A stretch of DNA of 64,000 nucleotides from an uncultured Phocaeicola sp. (GTDB lineage Bacteria; Bacteroidota; Bacteroidia; Bacteroidales; Bacteroidaceae), in NCBI GenBank assembly GCA_944320845.1, contig CALUJA010000002.1:62001-126000 (forward strand), written 5' to 3'. Below the pieces are notes generated by a model that was not told the origin of the DNA, searched no databases, and saw only the letters and a program-made list of their open reading frames with translations. Position numbers and translations under genes: made by a program. Below are positions 9,032-17,647 of this stretch, in pieces. Numbering within the stretch: position 1 is the first letter of the stretch; each line of letters begins with the position of its first letter.

Positions 9032-9889
9032 ATGCAAGACAAAATATTCCGGGTTTTGCTTATCCTTTCCGCTGTCGTTGTACCACTTATCGGGGGAGGG
9101 ATTATCTATTCCCTCACCGTCGATTCTACGGGAGCTTTTGAGCAATTCGGTTTCTGGAATTTCGTTTTTTCAGATGATTGGGTAACGACGGCCGGAAAAG
9201 AAAAGTATGGGGCCCTTCCTTTCATTACGGGAACACTGCTTACTACCTTCCTGGCACTGATAATGTGTATACCTTTCTCGTTGCCGGTCGCTCTGTTTAC
9301 CGGAGAATATTTCCGCGGAAAGAAGATTGCAACTTTTTTGGGTACGGTGACAGATTTGCTGGCGGGCATTCCTTCCATCATTTATGGCTTGTGGGGATTC
9401 TATATCCTGCGCGGAGTATTCATGGAATTGAATTTCTCTCCTCAAGGTTCGGGCATTCTGACCGCGGCTTTCGTACTGGCTATCATGATTGTGCCTTATG
9501 CGGCCTCTTTGAGTGCCGAGTTCATCAAGATGGTTCCCTCTGACCTGAAGGAAGGAGCCTATGCAATGGGAGCCACCCGTGCGGAGGTAATCCGCAGAGT
9601 CGTGTTCCCGATGGCCGGTTCGGGTATATTTTCCGCCTACATTTTGGCTATCGGGCGTGCTTTGGGTGAGACGATGGCGGTGACGATGCTTATCGGTAAC
9701 ACCAACCAGATGCCTGATACGCTGCGTACCACGGGAAATACGATGGCAAGTATCATTGCCAATCAGTTTGGGGAGGCGGACGGACTGAAGCTTTCTTCCT
9801 TGATTGCAATCGGATTGCTGCTGTTTCTGATAACGGCTGTCATTAATATAATTGGTAAGATTCTAATCCGCCGTGCGCGCCGCGTGTGA
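9032..9889 (+). CDS. pstC: Phosphate ABC transporter permease PstC
   Basis: Inner-membrane permease subunit of 285 residues with about six hydrophobic segments. The binding-protein-transport loop reads EGAYAMGATRAEVIRRVVFP around 171-190, followed by AIGRALGETMAVTMLIGN, a PstC hallmark. It pairs with PstA to form the phosphate channel. It lies between pstS and pstA with gaps of 19 and 18 bp, so the genes are clearly cotranscribed. Confidence 0.97.
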   Translation: MQDKIFRVLLILSAVVVPLIGGGIIYSLTVDSTGAFEQFGFWNFVFSDDWVTTAGKEKYGALPFITGTLLTTFLALIMCIPFSLPVALFTGEYFRGKKIATFLGTVTDLLAGIPSIIYGLWGFYILRGVFMELNFSPQGSGILTAAFVLAIMIVPYAASLSAEFIKMVPSDLKEGAYAMGATRAEVIRRVVFPMAGSGIFSAYILAIGRALGETMAVTMLIGNTNQMPDTLRTTGNTMASIIANQFGEADGLKLSSLIAIGLLLFLITAVINIIGKILIRRARRV

Positions 9890-9907
9890 TTAAAAACAGG
9901 TTTTATT

Positions 9908-10777
9908 ATGATACAAGTAAATAATATACGTCTCCGAATATTTAGAAGCCGTCTGCTGTATGTCACGGTCTGTGTGTTTTCCGGTTTGACGGCCATTCCC
10001 CTGCTGGCCATTCTGGGAGAAGTGTTGATTAAAGGCTGGAAACAGTTGGGATGGGCTTTCTTTACCGAAGCCACCCCCAATGCTTATAAGGCGATGATGG
10101 CTGCATCGGCAGGCGAACCGATTCCGGGCGGCATTGCAAACGGTATCATCGGTACCTTTCTGATGTTGATTATCGCGGCGGTGGTAGCCATTCCCGTAGG
10201 TATCTTCTGCGGCATCTGTTTGTCTGAATACCGGAAAAGCTGGTTTGCGACATTTGTCAGTTATCTGACCGACTTGCTTCAGGGAACTCCGTCTATCATT
10301 ATCGGTATCATTACCTATATATGGGTGGTGGTTCCGATGAAGGGATATTCCGCTTTGGCCGGAAGCGTGGCGCTGTTTATCATGATGCTTCCGCTCATTA
10401 TCCGTTCTACAGAAGAGACCATGAAGGTTCTGCCCGAAACCTTGAAGGAGGCAGGCCTGGCTTTGGGCGGAAGTTATTGGCGGGTGATGCTGCAAGTCAT
10501 GCTTCCCTCGGCGCTGGGCAGTATCTTTACGGGAATCCTGCTGGCGATTTCACGTGTGGTAGGCGAGACTGCCCCGTTGATGTTTACCGCCTTGGGCGGT
10601 GCGGCCATCAGCTGGAACGTTACCAAACCCATGTCGGCCGTGCCTTTGCTTATCTGGGAATTCTTCAACGACCCCAATTTGCAGAGCCTGATTTGGGGCG
10701 CGTCCTTGTTCTTGCTTACTTTTGTCTTATTGTTGAATTTATTAGCTAAACGAATTGCAAAGAAATGGAAAATATAA
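9908..10777 (+). CDS. pstA: Phosphate ABC transporter permease PstA
   Basis: Second permease subunit, 289 residues. It has hydrophobic membrane segments, the conserved LLQGTPSIIIGI block, the EAA-type loop ETLKEAGLALGGSYWRVMLQVMLP, and AISRVVGETAPLMFTALGG. The coding region overlaps the start of pstB by 13 bp, consistent with coupled translation. Confidence 0.97.
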   Translation: MIQVNNIRLRIFRSRLLYVTVCVFSGLTAIPLLAILGEVLIKGWKQLGWAFFTEATPNAYKAMMAASAGEPIPGGIANGIIGTFLMLIIAAVVAIPVGIFCGICLSEYRKSWFATFVSYLTDLLQGTPSIIIGIITYIWVVVPMKGYSALAGSVALFIMMLPLIIRSTEETMKVLPETLKEAGLALGGSYWRVMLQVMLPSALGSIFTGILLAISRVVGETAPLMFTALGGAAISWNVTKPMSAVPLLIWEFFNDPNLQSLIWGASLFLLTFVLLLNLLAKRIAKKWKI

Positions 10778-11535
10778 AAAATCCGATTCTTCAGATAAAA
10801 GATGTTTGTATATCGTATACGAGTGATGTAATGGCTGTGAAACATGTTTCTGCCGACATTGAAAAAAATTCTATTACAGCCATTATGGGCCCTTCGGGAT
10901 GCGGCAAGAGTACGCTGCTGCGCGCTGTAAACCGTATGCACGAGCTGTATAAAAACATCCGGGTTACGGGAGAAATCTTGCTGAACGGTGAAAATGTGCT
11001 TCAGATGCCGCCGATGGAGGAGCGCCGCCGTATCGGAATGGTGTTTCAGCGCCCGAATCCGTTTCCCACGATGAACATTTACGACAATGTGCTTGCGGGA
11101 TACATCTTGAATGGCATCCGCCTGTCGAGAAGCCAGAAGGATGAAATCGTGGAACGCAATTTGCGGAATGTGGCTTTGTGGGATGAGGTGAAGGATTCGC
11201 TGACCAAGCGCGGAACTTTCCTTTCCGGTGGTCAGCAGCAGCGCCTGTGCATAGCCCGTTCTTTGGCGCTTCAGCCGGACATTCTGCTGATGGATGAACC
11301 GACTTCTGCTCTTGACCCGATTGCTACGAAGCATATAGAAGGACTGATGGAGAACCTGAAGAAAGAGGTGACTATCTTGATTGTGACGCACAACATGTCG
11401 CAGGCAATGCGTATTTCAGACCGCTCGATGTTTATGTTTCTGGGCGAACTGATAGAGTATGACGATACCAAGACCATGTTTGAAAATCCGAAGGATGAGC
11501 GTACGCGCGCTTATCTGACCGGCAAGATGGGATAA
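10765..11535 (+). CDS. pstB: Phosphate ABC transporter ATP-binding protein PstB
   Basis: Cytoplasmic ATPase subunit of 256 residues. Walker A GPSGCGKST is at 42-50, the signature LSGGQQQR near 150, and Walker B ILLMDEPTSALDP near 170, followed by the switch His in VTHNM. It energises import through PstCA. In many Bacteroidetes phoU follows pstB; here the next element is a strong terminator and no phoU is present in the window. Confidence 0.97.
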   Translation: MENIKNPILQIKDVCISYTSDVMAVKHVSADIEKNSITAIMGPSGCGKSTLLRAVNRMHELYKNIRVTGEILLNGENVLQMPPMEERRRIGMVFQRPNPFPTMNIYDNVLAGYILNGIRLSRSQKDEIVERNLRNVALWDEVKDSLTKRGTFLSGGQQQRLCIARSLALQPDILLMDEPTSALDPIATKHIEGLMENLKKEVTILIVTHNMSQAMRISDRSMFMFLGELIEYDDTKTMFENPKDERTRAYLTGKMG

Positions 11536-11563
11536 TCGTTTCTTGCAGACTTGCAGATAAAGG

Positions 11564-11613
11564 AAAAAGGTCATTCGGAGCCTCTGAAAAACATGCTCTG
11601 AATGACCTTTTTG
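11564..11613. terminator. Bidirectional terminator after pstB
   Basis: A 16-bp stem with one mismatch (about 11565-11580 with 11595-11610) has T-rich flanks on both strands. It closes the porin-pst operon on the plus strand and could back up termination on the minus strand. Confidence 0.88.
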
Positions 11614-11663
11614 CATATGGCAAAAAAATTTTTCATCAGATTGCCCGGCCGGTTCGGACAGGA

Positions 11664-11714
11664 TATAAAAGACACTGCAAGGCATCCTAAGGTGAGGAAG
11701 AGCCTTGCAGTGTC
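11664..11714 (-). terminator. Terminator after the small membrane protein gene
   Basis: A perfect 13-bp stem (11671-11683 with 11702-11714) is followed on the minus strand by TTTTATAT. It lies just downstream of the small gene ending at 11771 and closes the pfl-side transcript. Confidence 0.8.
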
Positions 11715-11770
11715 GCATAGATTCTTGTTGGAAAGCAGGAACGTTCGTTCTGCCTTGCCCGGTGAAGCCG

Positions 11771-12034
11771 TCAGGGATGTATGCTTGTGCGATGGAATAT
11801 CTCTATCGCAGGCTGATGGAGGATGTTTTCCTGCGTGATGTTGGAGTTGCTTTCCCATTCCACCGACTGGCTTCCCGCCCACCACAGAATGTTTACGATG
11901 ATAGCGGCGAGGATGACGGTATATGCGGTAATCCTTGCCTCCAGCTGCTTGCTGGAAGGCCTTTGTAACGCAGATTTTTCCCTCACGGCATTTTCTGCTG
12001 TCCATGTATTCTCCATATCGTTTGCTTTTATCAT
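11771..12034 (-). CDS. Small single-pass membrane protein of unknown function
   Basis: This 87-residue frame is preferred over the overlapping ones because it has a clear Shine-Dalgarno (AAAGGAG, about 9 nt before ATG 12034), a convincing transmembrane helix (ITAYTVILAAIIVNILWWAG, about residues 35-54), and its own downstream terminator. The N-terminal part is charged and probably cytoplasmic; the last 30 residues would be outside the membrane. It lies 72 bp after pflA on the same strand and may be the last gene of that operon. I do not recognise the family. Confidence 0.6.
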   Translation of the reverse strand: MIKANDMENTWTAENAVREKSALQRPSSKQLEARITAYTVILAAIIVNILWWAGSQSVEWESNSNITQENILHQPAIEIFHRTSIHP

Positions 12035-12106
12035 AAATTCTATCTCCTTTTCTTACAACTAAATGCAAGCCACGCATGAATACTGCATCCGGATAGAATA
12101 ATTTTT

Positions 12107-12847
12107 TTAATTCACGTATACGGTCTTGAAGTATTCTTCAAACAGCAGTCTGGCCCTTTCCAGTTCTTCCGGCGTATTGGCCGCGACATCTTTCAGCTTG
12201 TATTCCAAGCCCATGGCCTCGTATTTATGCATGCCCAATGTATGATAGGGAAGGATTTCCACCCGCTCTATCATCCGGTAGTCCTTGAAATGTTCGCCTA
12301 AGGCCCTGATGTCTTCTTCAAAGAAACTGTATCCTTTCACCAGAACATAGCGCAGCCAGAAAGGTTTTCCGGCTTTTTCCAGCCAGGCTGCCGTCTTCAA
12401 AGTCTGCTCGTTGCTGCGTGCGGTCAGCGTCTGGTGGCGTTTGTCGTTGAATTCCTTGATGTCAAGCAGCACCAGGTCGGCCAGAGAAAAAAGTTCTTCC
12501 ACCTCCTTGTTCCAGATACTTCCGTTTGAATCGATGCAGATATGGATGCCGGCATCCTTCAGCATGCGGCATAAAGGGATGAGTGCCTTGGCCTGAAAGG
12601 TCGGTTCGCCGCCGCTGAACGTGATTCCGCCCTTCTTTCCGAAAAAAGGCTTTTGGCTGACTGCCATTTTCAAGATTTCTTCGGGGGCGGTTTCCTTGCT
12701 TTCGCCCTTGGCGTCAATCGTGTCCGGATTGGCGCAATACAGGCAGCGGAAGTTACACCCCTGCAGAAATACCACCAGGCGGATACCCGGACCGTCGTAA
12801 GTGCCGAGTGACTCATACGAATGTACTCTTATCATAGAAATTTGCAT
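12107..12847 (-). CDS. pflA: Pyruvate formate-lyase activating enzyme
   Basis: A radical SAM enzyme that installs the glycyl radical on PflB under anaerobic conditions. The 246-residue protein has the cluster motif CNFRCLYC (CxxxCxxC) near residue 30, followed by GGITFSGGEPTFQ and DIKEFNDKRH, all typical of PflA. It lies 135 bp downstream of pflB on the same strand. Start ATG at 12847 is used, but the ATG at 12835 (MIRVHSYES) fits the family start equally well. Assignment is secure. Confidence 0.95.
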   Translation of the reverse strand: MQISMIRVHSYESLGTYDGPGIRLVVFLQGCNFRCLYCANPDTIDAKGESKETAPEEILKMAVSQKPFFGKKGGITFSGGEPTFQAKALIPLCRMLKDAGIHICIDSNGSIWNKEVEELFSLADLVLLDIKEFNDKRHQTLTARSNEQTLKTAAWLEKAGKPFWLRYVLVKGYSFFEEDIRALGEHFKDYRMIERVEILPYHTLGMHKYEAMGLEYKLKDVAANTPEELERARLLFEEYFKTVYVN

Positions 12848-12890
12848 TAAGTCGATTGGGGTTGTTCAAGCTATGTTTTTGTGCTTTAGT

Positions 12891-12955
12891 CAGACACGGA
12901 TTACAGGATTCCGCGTCCGCTGTCCGGGCGGGCGTATCCGTGTAATCCGTGTCCC
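12891..12955. repeat. Inverted repeat with an ATCCGTG tandem between pflB and pflA
   Basis: A perfect 13-bp inverted repeat (12893-12905 with 12941-12953) encloses a 35-base GC-rich loop. The right arm contains two copies of ATCCGTG two bases apart. It could be an intercistronic hairpin that sets the pflB/pflA ratio, or a copy of a dispersed genomic repeat. Confidence 0.65.
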
Positions 12956-12982
12956 TTTATGAAAGAAAAAACGGTCAGGCTG

Positions 12983-15205
12983 TTACATGCGTTCGTGGAA
13001 GCTGCGTGAAATTACTTCAAGCTGGTGTTCGCGGCTCAGCTTGATGAAGTTTACCGCGTATCCCGACACGCGTATGGTGAGCTGCGGATATTTCTCCGGA
13101 TGCTCCATGGCATCTTCCAGCATTTCGCGGTTCAGCACGTTCACATTCAGGTGGTGCGCCCCCTTCACAAAGTATCCGTCCATCATGGTGACCAGATTCT
13201 CTATGCGGCTTTCCCTGTCCACACCCAGCGATTTCGGGACAATAGAGAACGTATTGCTGATTCCGTCCTGCGAGTCTCTATAGCGCAGCTTGGCTACAGA
13301 ACTGAGCGAAGCGACGGCTCCATTCTTGTCGCGTCCGTGCATCGGGTTTGCTCCCGGAGCGAATGCCACGCCTTTGGCGCGTCCGTCCGGTGTCGCCCCG
13401 GTCTTTTTCCCGTACATGACATTTGATGTGATGGTGAGGATAGACAGGGTAGGCTTTGCATTCTTGTAGACCGGCAGTTTCTTCAGCTCTTCATCGAAGT
13501 AGTAAATCAGGTCGACTGCCAGATGATCCACACGGTCGTCATCGTTTCCGAAGCAGGGGAACTCGCCTTCGATGTCAAATCCCTCTGTCAGTCCGATGTC
13601 ATTGCGCTTGGCGGTAACCTTTGCATATTTGATGGCTGAAAGAGAGTCGACTGCAATCGACATTCCCGCTACGCCATAGGCCAGATTGATGGCAGGGTCT
13701 GTATCCACGAACGCCATCTGCGCCTTTTCGTAATAGTATTTGTCGTGCATATAGTGGATGATGTTCATCGCCTCGTTATAGACGCGCGCCATTTCCTTCA
13801 GCACCTTTTTGTAGTTGGCAAGCACTTCCTCAAAATTCAGCACATCTCCGCTCAGCACCGGAATGTCTTTGACCATCACCGTGCCGGTATTCTCGCAGCG
13901 TCCGCCATTGATGGCCAGCAGCAGGGCCTTGGCCAGATTGCAGCGTGCCCCGAAGAACTGGATGTGGCGTCCGATGTCCTGATAAGAAACACAGCATGCA
14001 ATGCCGTAGTCGTCCGAACCGCGTACCTCGCGCATCAGGTCGTCGTTTTCGTATTGAATGGAAGAAGTGTCGATGGAGACCTGTGCGCAGAAGTCTTTGA
14101 ATCCCTCAGGCAGTTGGGGGCTCCACAGCACGGTCAGGTTTGGCTCGGGTGAAGGGCCGAGGTTGTAGAGGGTCTGCAAGAAGCGGAATGAGGTCTTGGT
14201 CACTTTTATGCGGCCGTCGTTGAAGCGTCCTCCGATGGATTCGGTCACCCAGGTGGGGTCGCCGGCAAAGATGTCGGTATACGCCTGCATGCGGAGATGG
14301 CGCACCATGCGCAGTTTGATGACGAACTGGTCGATTAATTCCTGAGCATGCACTTCGTCCAGCAGGCCCTGATTCATGTCATACTCGATGTAAATGTCGA
14401 GGAATGACGATACATTTCCCAGCGACATGGCAGCTCCGTCTTGTTCCTTCACGGCAGCAAGGTAGGCCATATATACCCACTGCACGGCTTCCTGCGCGTT
14501 TGTTGCCGGACGGCTTAAATCCAGTCCGTATTGTTCTCCCATTATCTTTATTTCCTTCAGGGCCTTGATTTGTTCGGCCACTTCCTCACGCAGGCGGATG
14601 CGGGCATCCGTCATCGGGCCGGTCAGGTGGCGCAGGTCGTTCTGCTTGGCTTCAATCAGACGGTCAAGGCCATAAAGAGCCAGACGGCGGTAATCGCCGA
14701 TGATGCGGCCGCGGGCATAGTTGTCGGGCAAGCCGGTAAGGAATCCCAACGAGCGGAAAGAACGGATTTCTTCGGTATATGCGTCAAACACTCCGTCGTT
14801 GTGAGTCTTGCGATAGTGGGTGAAAATATCTTTTACTTTCGGGTCTACTTCCATACCATTCTCACGGCATGCTTTTTCTACCACCTTGATTCCTCCGAAA
14901 GGCTTGATGGCGCGGCGCAATACCTCGTCGGTCTGCAAGCCTACGATAACTTCATTCTCCCTGTCGATATATCCGGGAGCAAAAGAGGTGATGGTGGAAA
15001 CGGTCGAAGGGTCGAGCGAACGTACTCCGTTGTTTGCGCGTTCTTCGGCCAATGCCTCCAGACACTTGTTCCACACTGCTTTCGTACGCTCTGTCGGGCC
15101 TGCCAGAAAAGATGCGTCACCTTCATAAGGGGTGATGTTTGTCTTGACAAAATCGGTAACGTTGATTTCATGGTTCCAGCGACCTGCTTTAAAATTCATT
15201 GCCAT
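12983..15205 (-). CDS. pflB: Formate C-acetyltransferase (pyruvate formate-lyase)
   Basis: A glycyl-radical enzyme converting pyruvate and CoA to acetyl-CoA and formate in anaerobic metabolism. At 740 residues it has family length. Catalytic Cys404-Cys405 lie in [10 protein letters not shown] and the radical glycine (about 715) in RVSGYAVNF near the C-terminus. It is transcribed first, from the promoter at 15255-15285, with pflA next. Start ATG at 15205; a second ATG two codons later is possible. Confidence 0.98.
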   Translation of the reverse strand: MAMNFKAGRWNHEINVTDFVKTNITPYEGDASFLAGPTERTKAVWNKCLEALAEERANNGVRSLDPSTVSTITSFAPGYIDRENEVIVGLQTDEVLRRAIKPFGGIKVVEKACRENGMEVDPKVKDIFTHYRKTHNDGVFDAYTEEIRSFRSLGFLTGLPDNYARGRIIGDYRRLALYGLDRLIEAKQNDLRHLTGPMTDARIRLREEVAEQIKALKEIKIMGEQYGLDLSRPATNAQEAVQWVYMAYLAAVKEQDGAAMSLGNVSSFLDIYIEYDMNQGLLDEVHAQELIDQFVIKLRMVRHLRMQAYTDIFAGDPTWVTESIGGRFNDGRIKVTKTSFRFLQTLYNLGPSPEPNLTVLWSPQLPEGFKDFCAQVSIDTSSIQYENDDLMREVRGSDDYGIACCVSYQDIGRHIQFFGARCNLAKALLLAINGGRCENTGTVMVKDIPVLSGDVLNFEEVLANYKKVLKEMARVYNEAMNIIHYMHDKYYYEKAQMAFVDTDPAINLAYGVAGMSIAVDSLSAIKYAKVTAKRNDIGLTEGFDIEGEFPCFGNDDDRVDHLAVDLIYYFDEELKKLPVYKNAKPTLSILTITSNVMYGKKTGATPDGRAKGVAFAPGANPMHGRDKNGAVASLSSVAKLRYRDSQDGISNTFSIVPKSLGVDRESRIENLVTMMDGYFVKGAHHLNVNVLNREMLEDAMEHPEKYPQLTIRVSGYAVNFIKLSREHQLEVISRSFHERM

Positions 15206-15254
15206 AAATAATAAAATGTGTTAAGTGAAAAGTTTATGGTTTAAAAAACCGTTG

Positions 15255-15285
15255 CAAAGGTATGACTTTTCCTCGACAGTGGCAA
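15255..15285 (-). promoter_or_regulatory. Promoter for pflB
   Basis: On the minus strand the sequence reads TTGC, 19 bp spacer, TACCTTTG, a strong match to the Bacteroidetes promoter. The pflB ATG is 50 bp downstream. Confidence 0.82.
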
Positions 15286-15444
15286 GAGCTTGTATTATCC
15301 GGATTGCGAATTTGTATTAATTACAATGTTGTTAACCTTTATTGTGCCTTGGCTTTGTCTTTGGAGCCGTCTTTTCCGTAAGATAGAATTTTTTTGCGGC
15401 GGGTATGAAAAAAATGTTTTGGGCGTATGAAATCGGATAAAATG

Positions 15445-15475
15445 TTGGGGAAAAGAAATGTTTTCCTTATTTTTG
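15445..15475 (+). promoter_or_regulatory. Promoter for mazG
   Basis: TTGG, 19 bp spacer, TATTTTTG. The mazG ATG is 27 bp downstream of the -7 box. Confidence 0.8.
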
Positions 15476-15501
15476 TCTGATTTTTAGAAAAGAAAACAAT
15501 C

Positions 15502-16287
15502 ATGCATACAAGACAAGAACAGATGGAAGCGTTCGGGCGGCTGCTCGATGTGTTGGATGAACTGCGCGTGAAGTGCCCGTGGGACAGAAAGCAGACCAAT
15601 GAGAGCCTGCGCCCCAATACGATAGAAGAAGTGTATGAGCTGTGTGACGCGCTCGTGAAGGACGATAAGAAAAATATCTGCAAAGAGTTGGGAGATGTCC
15701 TTTTGCACGTGGTGTTTTATGCCAAGATAGGCAGCGAAACGGGCGATTTCGATATCAAGGACGTGTGCGACAAGCTTTGCGACAAACTTATCTTCCGCCA
15801 TCCGCATGTGTTTGGTGAGGTGAAGGCGGATACGGCGGAGCAGGTTTCTGAAAATTGGGAGCAGATAAAGCTGAAGGAAAAAGACGGGAATAAGTCGGTA
15901 TTGAGCGGTGTTCCCGAGGCTTTGCCTTCGCTCATCAAGGCTTATCGCATACAGGACAAGGCACGTAATGTGGGATTCGACTGGGAGGAGCGCGAGCAAG
16001 TATGGGAAAAGGTCAAGGAGGAAATTTCCGAATTCGAGGAGGAAGTCGGCGGTATGGATAAGGAAAAGGCAGAAGCGGAATTTGGCGATGTGATGTTCAG
16101 CCTGGTCAATGCTGCCCGTCTCTATAAGATAAATCCCGACAATGCACTGGAGCATACCAACCAGAAGTTTATCCGCCGCTTCAATTATCTGGAGCAGCAC
16201 ACCATTAAAGAAGGGCGTAATCTGGGTGACATGTCGCTTGAGGAAATGGATGCCATTTGGAACGAAGCGAAAGCCAAAGGCTTGTGA
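15502..16287 (+). CDS. mazG: Nucleoside triphosphate pyrophosphohydrolase MazG
   Basis: MazG hydrolyses (d)NTPs to the monophosphate and pyrophosphate and helps clear abnormal nucleotides. The 261-residue protein has the two tandem MazG domains of the full-length form: CPWDRKQTNESLRPNTIEEVYEL near 30-55 with the metal-binding ExxE...ExxD pattern (KELGDVLLHVVF), and a second domain from about 170 with EEEVGG...AEFGDVMFSLVN. It heads a probable transcription unit with the peptidase gene 30 bp downstream. Confidence 0.95.
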   Translation: MHTRQEQMEAFGRLLDVLDELRVKCPWDRKQTNESLRPNTIEEVYELCDALVKDDKKNICKELGDVLLHVVFYAKIGSETGDFDIKDVCDKLCDKLIFRHPHVFGEVKADTAEQVSENWEQIKLKEKDGNKSVLSGVPEALPSLIKAYRIQDKARNVGFDWEEREQVWEKVKEEISEFEEEVGGMDKEKAEAEFGDVMFSLVNAARLYKINPDNALEHTNQKFIRRFNYLEQHTIKEGRNLGDMSLEEMDAIWNEAKAKGL

Positions 16288-16317
16288 CACGATTATTAGG
16301 ACTTAAAAAATATATCT

Positions 16318-17625
16318 ATGAGAATACAACGGATAAGGATGGGGCAGTTTGCCGTGCTGCTCTTTTTTGCTTTGCAGGCGATAACGGCAGGAGCTGTAAA
16401 CAACGAAGTGTGGCAGAAATTGAAGGCGCTTCCCGGGGTGACGGATGTGGACACGCTTTCAAGCACGCAATATGCCGACAAGTTTGTGATGTATATAGAC
16501 CAGCTGCTTGACCCGGAGCGTCCGGAGGCCGGATACTTCAAGCAGCGCGTCATTGTGGCTCATGCTGGGTATGACCGTCCTACTGTATTGGTGACTGAAG
16601 GGTATGATGCGAATTATGCGGTGAATCCAAATTATAAGGAAGAACTTTCAAAGCTGCTGGATGCCAATCTGATATTTGTGGAATACCGTTATTTCGGCAA
16701 GTCAATGCCTGAGCCGTGCAACTGGGATTACCTTACGGTCGTCAATTCGTTGGCGGATTTGCACCGGGTAAATACGACCTTCCGGAGGCTGTATACCGGG
16801 AAATGGCTGGCCACAGGCATCAGCAAGGGCGGACAGACCACCATGTTTTACCGTTCTTACTATCCGGACGATGTGGATGTGTCGGTCCCTTATGTGGCTC
16901 CGCTGAACAAGGCGCTGGAAGACGGTCGTCATGAGGTGTTTTTGCGTGATAAGGTGGGAACGGCTGCCGCCCGCGAAAAGATAAAGGAAACGCAGACAGC
17001 TTTCCTTCAGCGCAAGCAGGCACTGCTTCCCATGCTTGAGGATTATTGCACGGAAAAGGGATACACATTCCGCATTCCGGTAGCAGATGTGTTCGACTAC
17101 TGTGTGCTGGAATATTCTTTCGCCATGTGGCAGTGGGGAACTTCTTTGGCTGAGATTCCTGCGGCAGGCGCGACGGACAAGGAGTGGTTTGACCATCTGA
17201 TGGAAATATGCGAACCGAACTATTTTTCTCAGCAGACCGTCTATCCGTCTTTCAATGTGCAGGCTGCCAAAGAGCTCGGCTATTACGGATACGATATGGA
17301 GCCGTTCAGGGATTTGATGAGCATCAAGACCTGCAAGGATTATCTGCGCCGTGTCATGCTTCCCGAAGAGCTTTCCAACTTGACCTTTGACGATACGCTT
17401 TATAGACATACGGTGGATTTTCTGCAGAAAAACGACCCGAAGATGATTTATATATATGGGGGAGACGATCCTTGGTCGGCTTCCGGAGTAACATGGCTGA
17501 AAGGGAAAAAGAACATTCATGTCTTTGTGCAGCCGGGAGGCAGTCATGCTACCCGTATCGCCAGTTTCGATGAAAAGACTCAAAAGGAAATCAAGGGGCT
17601 GCTTTATGAGTGGCTTGGATTGTAA
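16318..17625 (+). CDS. Secreted S37-type (PS-10-like) aminopeptidase
   Basis: A 435-residue alpha/beta-hydrolase with a signal peptide (hydrophobic stretch residues 9-25). The nucleophile motif GISKGGQT is near residue 163, a likely catalytic Asp is in YGGDDPWSAS, and the likely His is in GGSHATRI near the C-terminus. This arrangement matches the PS-10/Peptidase_S37 tripeptidyl aminopeptidase family. It probably trims peptides in the periplasm or outside the cell. It follows mazG by 30 bp and precedes the antiporter by 22 bp. Family is well supported; substrate specificity is not visible. Confidence 0.83.
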   Translation: MRIQRIRMGQFAVLLFFALQAITAGAVNNEVWQKLKALPGVTDVDTLSSTQYADKFVMYIDQLLDPERPEAGYFKQRVIVAHAGYDRPTVLVTEGYDANYAVNPNYKEELSKLLDANLIFVEYRYFGKSMPEPCNWDYLTVVNSLADLHRVNTTFRRLYTGKWLATGISKGGQTTMFYRSYYPDDVDVSVPYVAPLNKALEDGRHEVFLRDKVGTAAAREKIKETQTAFLQRKQALLPMLEDYCTEKGYTFRIPVADVFDYCVLEYSFAMWQWGTSLAEIPAAGATDKEWFDHLMEICEPNYFSQQTVYPSFNVQAAKELGYYGYDMEPFRDLMSIKTCKDYLRRVMLPEELSNLTFDDTLYRHTVDFLQKNDPKMIYIYGGDDPWSASGVTWLKGKKNIHVFVQPGGSHATRIASFDEKTQKEIKGLLYEWLGL

Positions 17626-17647
17626 TGTGTAAAAACCGAAGGTACAG

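Noticed and set aside
10474-11391. Minus-strand open frame of 305 residues opposite pstA/pstB
   Set aside because: PstB Walker A, signature and Walker B motifs are intact on the plus strand; no support for the opposite frame.
14531-15211. Long plus-strand open frame opposite pflB
   Set aside because: It is antisense to a fully conserved enzyme with both catalytic regions intact, and it has no recognisable domain, promoter or SD.
15484-16290. 268-residue minus-strand open frame opposite mazG
   Set aside because: mazG on the plus strand shows both MazG domains and a perfect promoter; the opposite frame has no family resemblance.
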